Assembly: GCA_963714125.1 (NCBI GenBank)
Contig: OY970234.1
Coordinates: 620,001 to 684,000, forward strand
DNA: 64,000 bases
DNA from: CAWCAW01 sp963714125
GTDB taxonomy: Bacteria; Actinomycetota; Acidimicrobiia; Acidimicrobiales; UBA8190
Direction of reading: 5' to 3'
Positions 9,539 to 18,063 of the stretch are shown one piece after another. Both the position numbers and the translations under genes were made by a program. The notes beneath the pieces are model-generated. The model was not told the origin of the DNA. It did no database searches and saw nothing but the letters and a program-made list of their open reading frames with translations. The first letter of the stretch is position 1; each line of letters starts with the position of its first letter.

Positions 9539-10311
9539 CGGCGCCGTTCGTACTGGCCGGGCTGCGAGCTACTCCTCGGCCGTGGGACAAAGACGCCAAC
9601 ATCGCCACCCTGGAACGACTGACCCGCCAGGCCGCTCACGCCGGGGCCCAGGTCGTGGTCACGCCCGAGGGATTCGTCGAAGGCTACGTGTGGCATGACG
9701 ATTTCCCCAAAGATTTCTCGCGTGAGCGCTACCTCGAGATCGGCGAAGCGGTGGACGGGCCCGTGCTGGCGCGCCTTGGTGCGCTGGCGGCCGACCTGAA
9801 GATCTATTTGGCAGTGGGCTTTGCCGAGCGGCGCGGCGAGCAGATGTTCAACTCGGTTGCGGTGCTCTCTCCCGACGGTGCGGTGGCCTCCCTCTATGCC
9901 AAGACGCATACCGCCGGTGACGACGAGTGGTTCAACAGCAAGGGGTCCGAGTTCCCGGTATTCGACACGCCCTTCGGACGCATGGGAACGCTGATCTGCA
10001 TGGACCGACAGCTCCCCGAGACCTCCCGCATCCTGGCCGTCAAAGGGGCCCAGCTGATTCTGGTGCCGGCGTGGGGCATGTACGGAGCCATGAACGACGT
10101 CATGATGCGCACCCGCGCCTTCGAAAACGGCGTGTACATCTGCTTCGTGCACCCTCACCGGTGCTTGATCATCGACCCGGCTGGAACCATCGTGGCGCAC
10201 GATTCTCCTGGGCCCGAGGAGATCGTCACGGCTCGTATCGCCTTGCCTGCAGGGCGGGTGGAGAGTCCCATCAATGCGCGACGCCCGGAGATCTACGGCG
10301 AGCTCCAGTAA
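9535..10311 (+). CDS. Carbon-nitrogen hydrolase (nitrilase superfamily)
   Basis: The 258-residue enzyme has all three catalytic positions: Glu in VVVTPEGF, Lys in LYAKTHTAGDDEWF and Cys in TLICMDRQLPE, with the family's later segments RAFENGVYICF and IIDPAGTIVA. It should hydrolyse a non-peptide C-N bond (amide, carbamoyl or nitrile) in the cytoplasm. The GTG at 9535 overlaps the preceding TGA in a GTGA arrangement and gives the expected short beta-strand start (TAPFVLAGLRATP); an ATG 27 codons upstream inside the neighbour is less likely. Coupling to the binding-protein gene suggests sensing or uptake of an amide-type compound (inference). Confidence 0.85.
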   Translation: MTAPFVLAGLRATPRPWDKDANIATLERLTRQAAHAGAQVVVTPEGFVEGYVWHDDFPKDFSRERYLEIGEAVDGPVLARLGALAADLKIYLAVGFAERRGEQMFNSVAVLSPDGAVASLYAKTHTAGDDEWFNSKGSEFPVFDTPFGRMGTLICMDRQLPETSRILAVKGAQLILVPAWGMYGAMNDVMMRTRAFENGVYICFVHPHRCLIIDPAGTIVAHDSPGPEEIVTARIALPAGRVESPINARRPEIYGELQ

Positions 10312-11739
10312 TTACTGACGGCGGGCGTGAGCGTCCAGCAACACCCCAACGGCGGCGGTCAGGCGCCGTGCCGAGGGTAAGTGCAGCGATTCGTCCGGTC
10401 CGTGGGGATTGGAGCCCGGGCCGAGAACGCCGAGAGCCAGGAGGTGCGCGTCGGGGAACTCGTCGGCTAACCACCCGAGAAATGGAATGGTGCCGCCTTC
10501 TCCCATTTGTCCCGACGGGCGTCCGAAAGCAGCCTGTGAGGCTTCGTCCAGCGCGTCGGTCAACCAGGTCGGAAAGGGCCTCGCCGCCCAACCTGCAGCG
10601 GCCATGGCCGTCGTCCACTCGACCGTCGACCCATAGGGAGGGTTCTCGGTCAGGGCGCGCCTCAGGGCCCCTTCAGCAGCATCGACATCAGCCGTGGGAG
10701 GAATGCGAACGACCAATCGGAGGCTGATGAACGGCAGGAGCACCGCCCCGGCTGTCTCACTGGGGGGAAGGCCGTTGGCACCGACGACGGCCAACGATCC
10801 ACGCCACGCGGCGCGAAGCGATTGCTCGGCCGGATCGTCTGCCTCGAGTCGTAAGCCCGGCACCACCGGGAACGGTGGCGCGTCGCCCACGTTTTCTCGC
10901 ACGGCCGCCGCCATGGCCTGGGCCGCGCTGGCCACCCCGGCGGGCATGTCGGCGTGGAACTCGGGCAGCAGGAGGTCACCGGTGGCAGGGTCTTCAATGC
11001 GATCGAGCAAGAGGCGCGCGATCCGGAACGACGACGGCACGATGGCACCGGCGGAGCCGCTGTGGACGCCCTGCTCGAGGACGCGCACCGTCAGCGTGCC
11101 GGCGATGCTGCCCCGCAATGAGGTCGTAAGCCACAGCCGGTCGTAGGTCGCCGCGCCTGAGTCGAGGGCCACCACCACGTCGGGTGTGCCGATGCGGTCC
11201 TGGAGGTACGCCAGGACCTGACGCAGGTGAGGGCTCCCGCTCTCCTCCGAACCTTCGGCGAGGATGACGCAACGCCCGTGCCGGCCGCCGGCGGCGCGCA
11301 CCGACTCCAAGGCGATGAGCGCGGAGGGCAGCGCGTACCCGTCGTCGGCCACGCCGCGGCCGTAGAGACGGTCACCTTCGATGACCGGCGTCCACGGACC
11401 ACGGCCCTCGCTCCAGCCGTCGAAAGGCGGTTGCTTGTCGTAGTGACCGTAGATAAGGACGGTGCCAATGGCGGCGTCATCCGAAGCCGGCACGTCAACG
11501 AGCACGGTGGGAGTGAGTCCCGGGAGGCGCACGACCTCGACGGTTGCACCGGGGAGATCACGAGTGGCGGCCCATCGCGCCAACAGTTCGGCGGCCCGTT
11601 CGAGGTGACCGGCCGTCTCCCACTGGGGGTCATAGGCCGGCGAAAGATCGGGGATGGTGCCGAACTCAAAGAGCAAGGGCACGACGTCTGTCTGCCAGCT
11701 CTGGGCGGCCCGCTCGACAAGGGTGGCCGGGTCCAGCAC
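10312..11739 (-). CDS. M20-family metallopeptidase (dipeptidase type)
   Basis: The 475-residue cytosolic peptidase has the di-zinc M20 motifs: IYGHYDKQP (His and Asp ligands), GRGVADDGY (bridging Asp), ILAEGSEESGS (catalytic Glu and ligand Glu) and a late HGPDESLHLPSARR (final His). A dimerisation domain lies around residues 220-340. The length fits the CNDP/DUG1-like dipeptidase subgroup. It is convergent with the nitrilase-family gene with no gap, and 10 bases downstream of the gtrA-like gene on the same strand. Confidence 0.88.
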   Translation of the reverse strand: MLDPATLVERAAQSWQTDVVPLLFEFGTIPDLSPAYDPQWETAGHLERAAELLARWAATRDLPGATVEVVRLPGLTPTVLVDVPASDDAAIGTVLIYGHYDKQPPFDGWSEGRGPWTPVIEGDRLYGRGVADDGYALPSALIALESVRAAGGRHGRCVILAEGSEESGSPHLRQVLAYLQDRIGTPDVVVALDSGAATYDRLWLTTSLRGSIAGTLTVRVLEQGVHSGSAGAIVPSSFRIARLLLDRIEDPATGDLLLPEFHADMPAGVASAAQAMAAAVRENVGDAPPFPVVPGLRLEADDPAEQSLRAAWRGSLAVVGANGLPPSETAGAVLLPFISLRLVVRIPPTADVDAAEGALRRALTENPPYGSTVEWTTAMAAAGWAARPFPTWLTDALDEASQAAFGRPSGQMGEGGTIPFLGWLADEFPDAHLLALGVLGPGSNPHGPDESLHLPSARRLTAAVGVLLDAHARRQ

Positions 11740-11749
11740 TCACCGAACC

Positions 11750-12322
11750 CTATCCGACGGCTGGCGAGGCCCCCGCTTCAGTCGCCGCGTCCATGCTTTC
11801 GGCGCGCACCGGAAAGATCATGTAGTGGTACACGACGTACTTGGCGATCCAAAGGATAAAGCTCATGGCGACGAAACCGCTACCCGCCACCAGGAGATGC
11901 GGGTACAAACCCTTGGGCGCCTTGCGCGCGATCTCGCCCGTGGCGATGCTCGACAGCGCGATGCATACGACCGAAGTCGACCAGTAGAGGACGATTTGGC
12001 GCGCCGTGCGGTTTCTCGGTGCCTCTCGCCAGATCCAATAGCGGCTGAGAAGAAACGACGGAACGGTCCCGGCCAGGTTCCCGACCAAGGCAGCTGCCGT
12101 GGCGTTGAGGACCCCGGTTCCGTAGAGAACAAGAAGAGTCGACTCGCTGACGGCGAGGGCAATGAGAGACGTGGCCGAGTATCGAAGTAGTCGCGCTGCG
12201 TGGGCACGGAGAGTGACCAGCACACTCCTGCCGAGCGCGCTTGGCGCCCCTGCTTCGGGCGCGGTGACGAGCGCAGGAGCTTGGGTGGTCGCTGCGATCG
12301 TGTTCAGGGTCAAATTCCCCAC
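11750..12322 (-). CDS. GtrA-family membrane protein
   Basis: The 190-residue protein has four predicted transmembrane helices (about 47-67, 78-96, 112-130, 146-168) and the GtrA pattern LLRYSATSLIAL and NLAGTVPSFLLSRYWIWR. GtrA-like proteins are thought to help move or flip polyprenyl-linked sugars in cell-surface polysaccharide synthesis. There is a long polar N-terminus of about 40 residues; an internal start is possible. The gene ends 10 bases before the start of the M20 gene, so the two may share a transcript, though a functional link is not obvious. Confidence 0.8.
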   Translation of the reverse strand: MGNLTLNTIAATTQAPALVTAPEAGAPSALGRSVLVTLRAHAARLLRYSATSLIALAVSESTLLVLYGTGVLNATAAALVGNLAGTVPSFLLSRYWIWREAPRNRTARQIVLYWSTSVVCIALSSIATGEIARKAPKGLYPHLLVAGSGFVAMSFILWIAKYVVYHYMIFPVRAESMDAATEAGASPAVG

Positions 12323-12475
12323 CTAGGGCCAAAGGGACCGTACGTCAGTCCCGCCAAGTCCGGCGCTCGCAGTCTTGTCGATCAGCCTTGGAGAATTCTG
12401 CAAGTTACCTGGGGATCATCTGAGTTTCCAAAACGAGTCCTCAAACACTGCTTGCTCGCAGCTAGCAAAGGCCCT

Positions 12476-12970
12476 TCAGTCGACGGCGACCTCGCGTAGG
12501 CGTCCGGACTCGACCTCGTAGATGAAGCCTCGAATGCTCTTGTGCGGGACGAACGGATTGGCCCTTATCCGTGCTGCCGTCTGCTTCACATCGTCCTCGG
12601 CCTTGGGAAAAGCTTCCAAGGCGAAGCTCGGTCGCAAACCTGTATCGGCGAGGATCTGGCCCTTCACGTCATCGTCGGTGAACGTCTCCATCCCGCAGTC
12701 GGTGTGGTGAATCAGGATGATCTCAGTCGTGCCGAGGAGACGCTGCGAGATCACCAGACTCCGCAGGGCATCATCCGAAGCCACGCCGCCGGCGTTTCGG
12801 ATGACATGCGCGTCGCCTTCGTGCAGCCCCAGCGCTTTGGCCGGATCAAGGCGAGCGTCCATGCAGGCCAGTACGGCCACCTTTGCTCCCGGCGGAAGAG
12901 GCAGGTCGCCCTGGTCGAAGGTTTCTACGTAGGCGGCGTTGTTGCTGATCAGGTTGTCGGTGGCGCTCAT
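12476..12970 (-). CDS. Beta-class carbonic anhydrase, Rv1284-like
   Basis: From the preferred start (MSATDN, with AGGAG five bases upstream) the protein is 164 residues. Zinc ligands are Cys36 and the Asp38/Arg40 dyad in LACMDARLD, then His89 and Cys92 in IHHTDCGM. The sequence follows Mycobacterium tuberculosis Rv1284 nearly throughout (HVIRNAGG, LRSLVISQRLLGT, TDDDVKGQI). It interconverts CO2 and bicarbonate. From memory, Rv1284 lies beside cysD-cysN and an Rrf2-type gene, which matters here because a 28-bp motif upstream (13051-13078) also precedes two sulfur-metabolism genes at 56-57 kb. An upstream in-frame start at 13114 would run through that motif and is less likely. Confidence 0.9.
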   Translation of the reverse strand: MSATDNLISNNAAYVETFDQGDLPLPPGAKVAVLACMDARLDPAKALGLHEGDAHVIRNAGGVASDDALRSLVISQRLLGTTEIILIHHTDCGMETFTDDDVKGQILADTGLRPSFALEAFPKAEDDVKQTAARIRANPFVPHKSIRGFIYEVESGRLREVAVD

Positions 12971-13050
12971 ACGGGCTCCTGCTTTCTCCTGGTGATCTCT
13001 GACGTCTCTCAGATGGTCGGCGCGTGCCAGCGTCGGTGCCCGACCGACTG

Positions 13051-13078
13051 TATCCCTATAAATCCGATGTACCAAGTC
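13051..13078 (-). promoter_or_regulatory. 28-bp shared regulatory motif (copy C)
   Basis: Read on the minus strand: GACTTG, four bases (GTAC), ATCGGA, T, TTATAGG, G, ATA. It matches the copies at 55984-56011 and 57336-57363 at almost every position outside the four-base spacer. It lies 81 bases before the carbonic anhydrase start. It probably combines an operator with a -10-like TATAGG element. Confidence 0.7.
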
Positions 13079-13128
13079 GGGATTAGTGCGAGCGTGGTCG
13101 GCCACGTCGAGCATGAAGGCCTCAGCTG

Positions 13129-14727
13129 CTACGGCTCGCCTTCGACCAAGACGTGAAGGAGATGACCGACCTCAGACCTGACCCGCTCCAAGTGAATGGT
13201 GCGCCCGTACACCGTAGCCAGGGCCAGGATTGCCGATGCCAGGAGAAGGGCGCCGGCGATGTTGAGCGAGAGGTTGAGACCGTGTCCGAACGCGCCGTAG
13301 GCAGCCGAGATCACCTCGTTGACGATATGGGCGATGGCGTGATTCTTGGCGGAGACGGCCTGGGCCTCTCCTTTGTACGTCCCCGTCGTGACCGCCGATA
13401 CGACCAGGGATTGGTAGCTCTTGGGGATTCCGATGGCCGTCAGTCGCCGCACCAGGTTGACGGTCAACTGGCCGTTGACGATCGAGCCCAAGACGGCCAC
13501 GCCTACGACTGCGCCGAGCTCACGAAACGTGTTGGTGTTGGAGGCGGCCATGCCGGAGTGCTCGGCCGGCACTGAGCCCAGGGCCGCAGAGGTGACAGGG
13601 ACCAGAGCGATGCCCACGCCGACCCCGGCGATGAACATCGTCCATCCGATCTGACCGATCCCCGCCTGGGGGGTGATCTCGACGTTGGTCAGGATGATGC
13701 CCACTCCGGCCAGCGCACATCCGGTCGCCATGGGGATACGTGGACCCCATGCCGCCACCCATCGTCCGCACAACAAGGCGGCGGCCACCATTCCTATGGC
13801 CAAGGGAACGAAGTTGAGCGCAAGGCGCAACGGTGAGTCGGACGCCACCACCTGCAGGTAGAGCGCCACCATGAAGAAGATGGCGAAGGTGCCGAAATAC
13901 ACGGTAAAGGCGATGATGCTGGAGCCGGCGAAGGCGGGTCGCTTGAAGTAGCGCACGTTGAGAACCGGGTTCTTGGCGCGCAGCTCGGCGAAGACGAAAA
14001 GGATTGTCGCTAACAGCGCCGAGAGAAACAGCAGATCGATCCACCACGTCCGATAGCCCTCGGACTCACCCAGGATGATGGCAAACGTCAGGGATCCGAG
14101 AGCGAGAGCGCCAATGAGGAAACCCGGTATATCGAAGCGAGCGTCCACCGGGTCAGAGCTCTCGGGCAGCACCAGGGCTGCCGCCACGAATGTGATGATC
14201 CCGAAGAACACGTTGAACCAGAAGATGGCCCGCCACGACCAGCCGAAGACGAGAAGACCGCCGATGAGTGGTCCAAGGGCCAGCCCGAGACTGGAAACTG
14301 CCGCCCATATCCCCAGCGACTTGGCCCGTTGGGAGCGTTCGGGATACAGGTGCCGAATCATGGAGAGGGTCCCCGGCTCCGAGGCGGCGGCACCGATCCC
14401 CATGATCACCCGCCCGGCAATCAATATGTCCGTACTGGCCGCCAGAGCGGCCACCACTGAGCCCGCGCAGAAGACGGCCACACCGGCGAGCATGACCTTC
14501 TTGCGACCGAAGAGGTCACCGATGGTCCCGAAGCTGAGCATCAAGCCGGCGAACGTCAAGGCGTAGCCGTTCACTACCCACTGCAGCTGGCTTACCGACG
14601 CATGAAGGGTGCTCTGTACGTTGGCGAGGACGACCGTGACGATGGTGTTGTCGAGGAACGTAAGGAAGAGAACGAAGAGGATGATGGCCAGAGCCAACGA
14701 CCGGCGTCGGGGCACCGCCGTCGTCAC
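13129..14727 (-). CDS. MFS drug exporter, DHA2 (14-helix) type
   Basis: From the GTG at 14727 (VTTAVPRRRSLALAIILF) the protein is 532 residues with about fourteen transmembrane helices. It has the DHA2 hallmarks: FLTFLDNTIVTVVL in helix 1, LQWVVNGYALTFAGLML, the loop FGTIGDLFGRKKVMLAG (motif A), and motif C-like GLALGPLIGGLL. It should be a proton-coupled exporter of drugs or amphipathic metabolites. An ATG 31 codons upstream exists but its added segment is charged and not membrane-like. No regulator gene is adjacent. Confidence 0.88.
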   Translation of the reverse strand: MTTAVPRRRSLALAIILFVLFLTFLDNTIVTVVLANVQSTLHASVSQLQWVVNGYALTFAGLMLSFGTIGDLFGRKKVMLAGVAVFCAGSVVAALAASTDILIAGRVIMGIGAAASEPGTLSMIRHLYPERSQRAKSLGIWAAVSSLGLALGPLIGGLLVFGWSWRAIFWFNVFFGIITFVAAALVLPESSDPVDARFDIPGFLIGALALGSLTFAIILGESEGYRTWWIDLLFLSALLATILFVFAELRAKNPVLNVRYFKRPAFAGSSIIAFTVYFGTFAIFFMVALYLQVVASDSPLRLALNFVPLAIGMVAAALLCGRWVAAWGPRIPMATGCALAGVGIILTNVEITPQAGIGQIGWTMFIAGVGVGIALVPVTSAALGSVPAEHSGMAASNTNTFRELGAVVGVAVLGSIVNGQLTVNLVRRLTAIGIPKSYQSLVVSAVTTGTYKGEAQAVSAKNHAIAHIVNEVISAAYGAFGHGLNLSLNIAGALLLASAILALATVYGRTIHLERVRSEVGHLLHVLVEGEP

Positions 14728-15228
14728 GTAGTGGCCCCGAACACACACAACATCGTCATAGCGCCGCCACCTCGTCGACTTCGCTCGAATCGACCCCGTT
14801 GTCGGCAGATGCCGCGTCAACCAAGACCGCCAACCGACTGCGACAGGGTAGCGCGCCGCGATGGCATGGCCGTCGGACCATTAGTGCCGATTCGTGATCC
14901 TCGTGAGGTGCGCCGACCCTGCGCTTTCAGCGCCGCACGCCGAGGTTCACTGCGGTTGAGTCTGTGGCCGAGGACGAAGATTCCGGGCAACCTCCGCGCC
15001 AGGGACCGCGGCAGCGATTCTCCGGCCGTCCGGTCGTTCATGTTCGGCGGTCGGGCATATTCGGCGGTCGGGCGTAGTGAACCCGATGCGCACTTGCCGC
15101 GCCTTCGGGTAGGTAGTTCCCGAAAGCCTGCACAAGGCGCACACGTGCCTCATGCGTGTTTGGGTGCTCGCCCTTGTGGGGAGATTAAGCCTCACATTGA
15201 ACGTGGTGCTTTGCGATAGGAGCTCGCG
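14728..15228. other. Gene-poor 500-base stretch
   Basis: No ORF here looks real. A 14-bp direct repeat, TTCGGCGGTCGGGC, occurs at 15043-15056 and 15060-15073 (17-bp period, 3-base gap). A small TTCGGG/CCCGAA hairpin lies at 15104-15124. The 3' end carries the AGGAG site of the next small gene. The stretch should contain the divergent promoters of the MFS gene and the small membrane-protein genes. Confidence 0.4.
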
Positions 15229-15402
15229 GTGGGACTCATACTCGTTGTTCTTTTGTTGGCGTTGTTATTCGGTGCTTTCGGTTTCGCCGTGCATGTCCTG
15301 TGGATCATCGCCATCGTGATCTTTGCCGGATGGCTCCTTGGCTTTGGTTTGGCGCGCCGCGAAACAGCAGGCGGGCGGGGCGCTCGTTGGTATCGCTGGT
15401 AG
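15229..15402 (+). CDS. Small hydrophobic membrane protein (57 aa)
   Basis: This short gene starts at GTG with AGGAG six bases upstream (15218-15222) and encodes a 57-residue protein: two hydrophobic stretches (LILVVLLLALLFGAFGFAV and LWIIAIVIFAGWLLGFGLA) and a basic tail GGRGARWYRW. It resembles the small two-helix stress membrane proteins common in actinobacteria. The next two small genes follow on the same strand with good binding sites, suggesting a small stress-related operon (inference). Confidence 0.7.
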   Translation: MGLILVVLLLALLFGAFGFAVHVLWIIAIVIFAGWLLGFGLARRETAGGRGARWYRW

Positions 15403-15490
15403 TCACCTGAGTATGAGCGCAGGGTGCTTGGACTGGGTTCGTTAGAGGTTCTGCCGGAGCAACGCCGCAGGACAAGGAAGGAGAACGAAA

Positions 15491-15748
15491 ATGCCGGGTA
15501 TCGGAATCAGCATATTCCTGTTGGCTGTAGGTGCCGTCTTGGACTTTGCCGTCACGGCGAACCCAAATCAACATGGGGTGAACATCAACACCGTCGGCGT
15601 GATCCTCATGATCGTCGGCGCCTTTGGTTTGGTGATTTCCATCGTGTTCATGAGCTTCGGCTCCACGTGGTCTGGCCCTCACCGTCGGCGCACCATGGTT
15701 GACGATGGCCACGGCAATTTCGTCCGAAGTGAAGAACAATACCAATAG
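15491..15748 (+). CDS. DUF6458-like small membrane protein
   Basis: The 85-residue protein starts MPGIGISIFLLAVGAVLDFAVTA and has a second hydrophobic helix INTVGVILMIVGAFGLVISIVFM, then a polar tail. The pattern (MGIG start, two helices, NTVGVILMIVG) matches the actinobacterial DUF6458 family, whose function is unknown. AAGGAGAACGAAA precedes the ATG. It lies 88 bases after the 57-residue membrane-protein gene. Confidence 0.75.
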   Translation: MPGIGISIFLLAVGAVLDFAVTANPNQHGVNINTVGVILMIVGAFGLVISIVFMSFGSTWSGPHRRRTMVDDGHGNFVRSEEQYQ

Positions 15749-15808
15749 GAGCGAGGCGATGGTCCGTGATCGTGAGCACCCGTCAGTCGCACAAGCCGGA
15801 GTCTCGTC

Positions 15809-15997
15809 ATGACTGACGAACCGCCGATTTTGAGCGCGGCCGATTACACGAAGATCGGCCAGCACCTTAGGGCGATGGCTGAAGCGTGGAGGGCCCAAGG
15901 AATCGCCGTGGGTGAAGAAAGGGTCGCCCAATGGCGGACCTATCGGGAGCACGAAGCGGCCGTGAACGAGATCCTGGGTCGGACCACGGAGTTGTAG
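15809..15997 (+). CDS. Small hypothetical protein (62 aa)
   Basis: This soluble, charged 62-residue protein (LSAADYTKIGQHLRAMAEAW ... YREHEAAVNEILGRTTEL) is probably all helical. I do not recognise it. A GGAG lies about eight bases before the ATG and the codon use is like its neighbours. It follows the DUF6458-like gene by 60 bases and may be in the same transcript. Confidence 0.5.
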   Translation: MTDEPPILSAADYTKIGQHLRAMAEAWRAQGIAVGEERVAQWRTYREHEAAVNEILGRTTEL

Positions 15998-16061
15998 CCC
16001 ACGAGCTGTCTGGGACCAGTCGCTACAATCGTCGAGTGCACGTGGGCAGAGAGCGCGGTCG

Positions 16062-17152
16062 ATGAAATGGCCCGGGCCGCTCGCCGTGGGGGTGCTTGTT
16101 GTTTCGTGCGCCAGCGCGTGTGGATCAACGACAACCGGAACGCCCTCCGACGCGCTCCGCATTTCCGCTGCGACCGATCATGCGTGCGTGGTTGGGGCCG
16201 ATCCGAAGCCGGTGGTCGACTGGTCGCAGCTCCATAACCCTTTGTTGAGCTACGCGGATGCCGCCGTCAAAGACCAGGCGCTCATCTGGGCCATGGGAAG
16301 CTGGCATCTCCTATTCAGCTACGTCACCAATAACACGGTTATCCCCGGCGACGAACACTGGGACATCGCCACCGCCGAGAGCACTGACTTCGTTCACTGG
16401 AGCGCCCCGGCGCCCTGGACCGAGCAACCGGGCGGCATGGCATCGCCGGACGTGGTCCGTGCCCCCTCCGGCGAATTCGTCTCGACCTATGACTCGCCGC
16501 CCGGTGAAACCGGCCCCATCCAGGCCAAGCTCTACTTCCGGACTTCATCCGATTTGGTGCACTGGTCCGGCCCACAGCCGCTTGCTCCCGCTCTGTATCC
16601 TTCCGCCGGCGTTCGGATGATCGACCCGGCCCTGGCCTTCACGGGCAACGGGCTCATTCTCGCCTACAAGGTAGGAACGACCTCACAGACCCAGGCGTTC
16701 GAGATTGCCTGGTCGAAGAACGGGTCTTTGCAGGGTCCTTGGGTGGTGATCGGCCGCCCGACCATTCGCGTCTACGGGGATACCTTCGAGAATTACGAAA
16801 TTGGTCTCGATCGATGGTCTGTGGCATCTGGTGGCTACGTCGAACACGTTCGATCAGCCTTGGATTTTCACGCTCGACGGAAAGCCGACCAACCCGGAGA
16901 GCTGGCTGCGCTGGGATGACGGACGTGAGCTCCAAGTCCCAAGCCAGGCGTGGGACACGGGATCAGGAATCTCCAGCGTGAGTTTCGAACACGCCAACTC
17001 GGCCTACATCTGTCAAGACTCTGTCAACGGCTACACCTACCTCACCTATGCGGGAAGCAGGGAGCTGACCCAAATTCGGCGGGTGGGGGCACGCCGAGAT
17101 TGGTGTGGTTCGGAGTCGTGACCTGGTGCACTGGTCGGCGCCACCCGATTAG
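16062..17152 (+). pseudogene. Frameshifted lipoprotein glycosidase-like (GH43/62-type fold)
   Basis: A lipoprotein signal (VVSCASACGSTT) precedes a five-bladed-propeller glycosidase-like sequence: SYADAAVKDQALIWAMGSWH, WDIATAESTDFVHW, MASPDVVRAPSGEF, VRMIDPALAF. The reading frame breaks near 16798 after GDTFENY and continues one frame on (LVSIDGLWHLVATSNTFDQP), then breaks again near 17083 in a run of Gs (GTGGGGGC), after which the third frame reads HAEIGVVRSRDLVHWSAPPD and stops at 17152. Restoring both gives about 362 continuous residues. Both shifts are +1, so either the gene is decaying or the assembly has two single-base insertions. Substrate is unknown; arabinan- or sucrose-type glycosides are typical for this fold. 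Confidence 0.7.
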
Positions 17153-17202
17153 CTCGCCCTGCCCGGTGAGAGGGTGCCAACTTCGGGCGCCACGCAGATG
17201 GA

Positions 17203-17976
17203 TCAGCCCACTGGCGCCAATTTGATGACGGCGAAAGCAGCACCTTCAGGATCGGCGAGCACCGAGAAACGACCGGGAGGAATGTCGGTTGGCGGGAGCA
17301 GGACCGTGGCTCCGAGCTCGCCGGCCTTTGCCACCGTGGCGTCGGTGTCGTCGGTGGCGAAGTAGACGAGCCAGTGGGCCGGCACTTCGGCGGGAACCAT
17401 GTCGGGCATGGTCAACATCCCGGCCACGGCATTCTCGCCGAGTCTCCATTCGGTGTACTGCATGTCCCCCATGTCGAGGTCGTTCGGTGTCCAGCCAAAT
17501 ACCTGCGTGTAGAAGGCCTTGGCGGCGGGCACATCACGAGTGTTGAGCTCGTTCCAAGCGAAGGCTCCTGGCTCGTTGGCGAGTTCGGATCCGATGAACG
17601 ACTTCGCCTGCCAAATACCGATGGCGGCGCCGGTCGGGTCGGCGAAGATGGCCATGCGGCCGATGTCCGACACGTCCATGGGTTCGAGAAACACGGTGGC
17701 CCCGGCTTTTTTGGCAAGGTCCACGGTTGCATCGGCGTCCTCGACAGAAATGTACGTGACCCACACGCTCGGCTGAGCTTCCCCCATGACGGCCATGTTG
17801 CCGGCGACAGTTTTGCCGCCCTTGCGCAGCAGGTTGTAGTGACCCATGTCCTCGCCTTGGTCCTCGGCTTCCCACCCGAAGAGGCTGGTATAAAACGCGT
17901 TGGACGCGGCCACATCCTTGGTGCCGTGGTCGACCCACGACGGAGTTCCTGCGGCGTACGACGTGAACTCGGGCAT
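17203..17976 (-). CDS. Two-domain VOC (glyoxalase/dioxygenase-fold) protein
   Basis: The 257-residue protein is made of two tandem VOC modules (residues 8-125 and 135-255). Each has the pattern W-D-H/N-E, AAxAFYTxxFGW, and a C-terminal FADPTGAAIGIWQ or LADPEGAAFAVIK. Such double-VOC proteins are common in actinobacteria and are annotated as glyoxalase/bleomycin-resistance-like; the reaction is not known. The gene lies convergent with the broken glycosidase and 87 bases downstream of the peptidase E gene on the same strand. Confidence 0.85.
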   Translation of the reverse strand: MPEFTSYAAGTPSWVDHGTKDVAASNAFYTSLFGWEAEDQGEDMGHYNLLRKGGKTVAGNMAVMGEAQPSVWVTYISVEDADATVDLAKKAGATVFLEPMDVSDIGRMAIFADPTGAAIGIWQAKSFIGSELANEPGAFAWNELNTRDVPAAKAFYTQVFGWTPNDLDMGDMQYTEWRLGENAVAGMLTMPDMVPAEVPAHWLVYFATDDTDATVAKAGELGATVLLPPTDIPPGRFSVLADPEGAAFAVIKLAPVG

Positions 17977-18063
17977 CGTGTACCTCCTAGTACCTGAACC
18001 TGCTGTCGGGTGGCAGCGTAGCCACGTCGGGGCCGACCTGCGGACGCCGGTGCCGTTCGGGGT

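Noticed and set aside
13051..13078. Motif copy C as coding sequence of an extended carbonic anhydrase
   Set aside because: The same bases are conserved upstream of two unrelated genes in other frames, and AGGAG supports the internal ATG at 12970.
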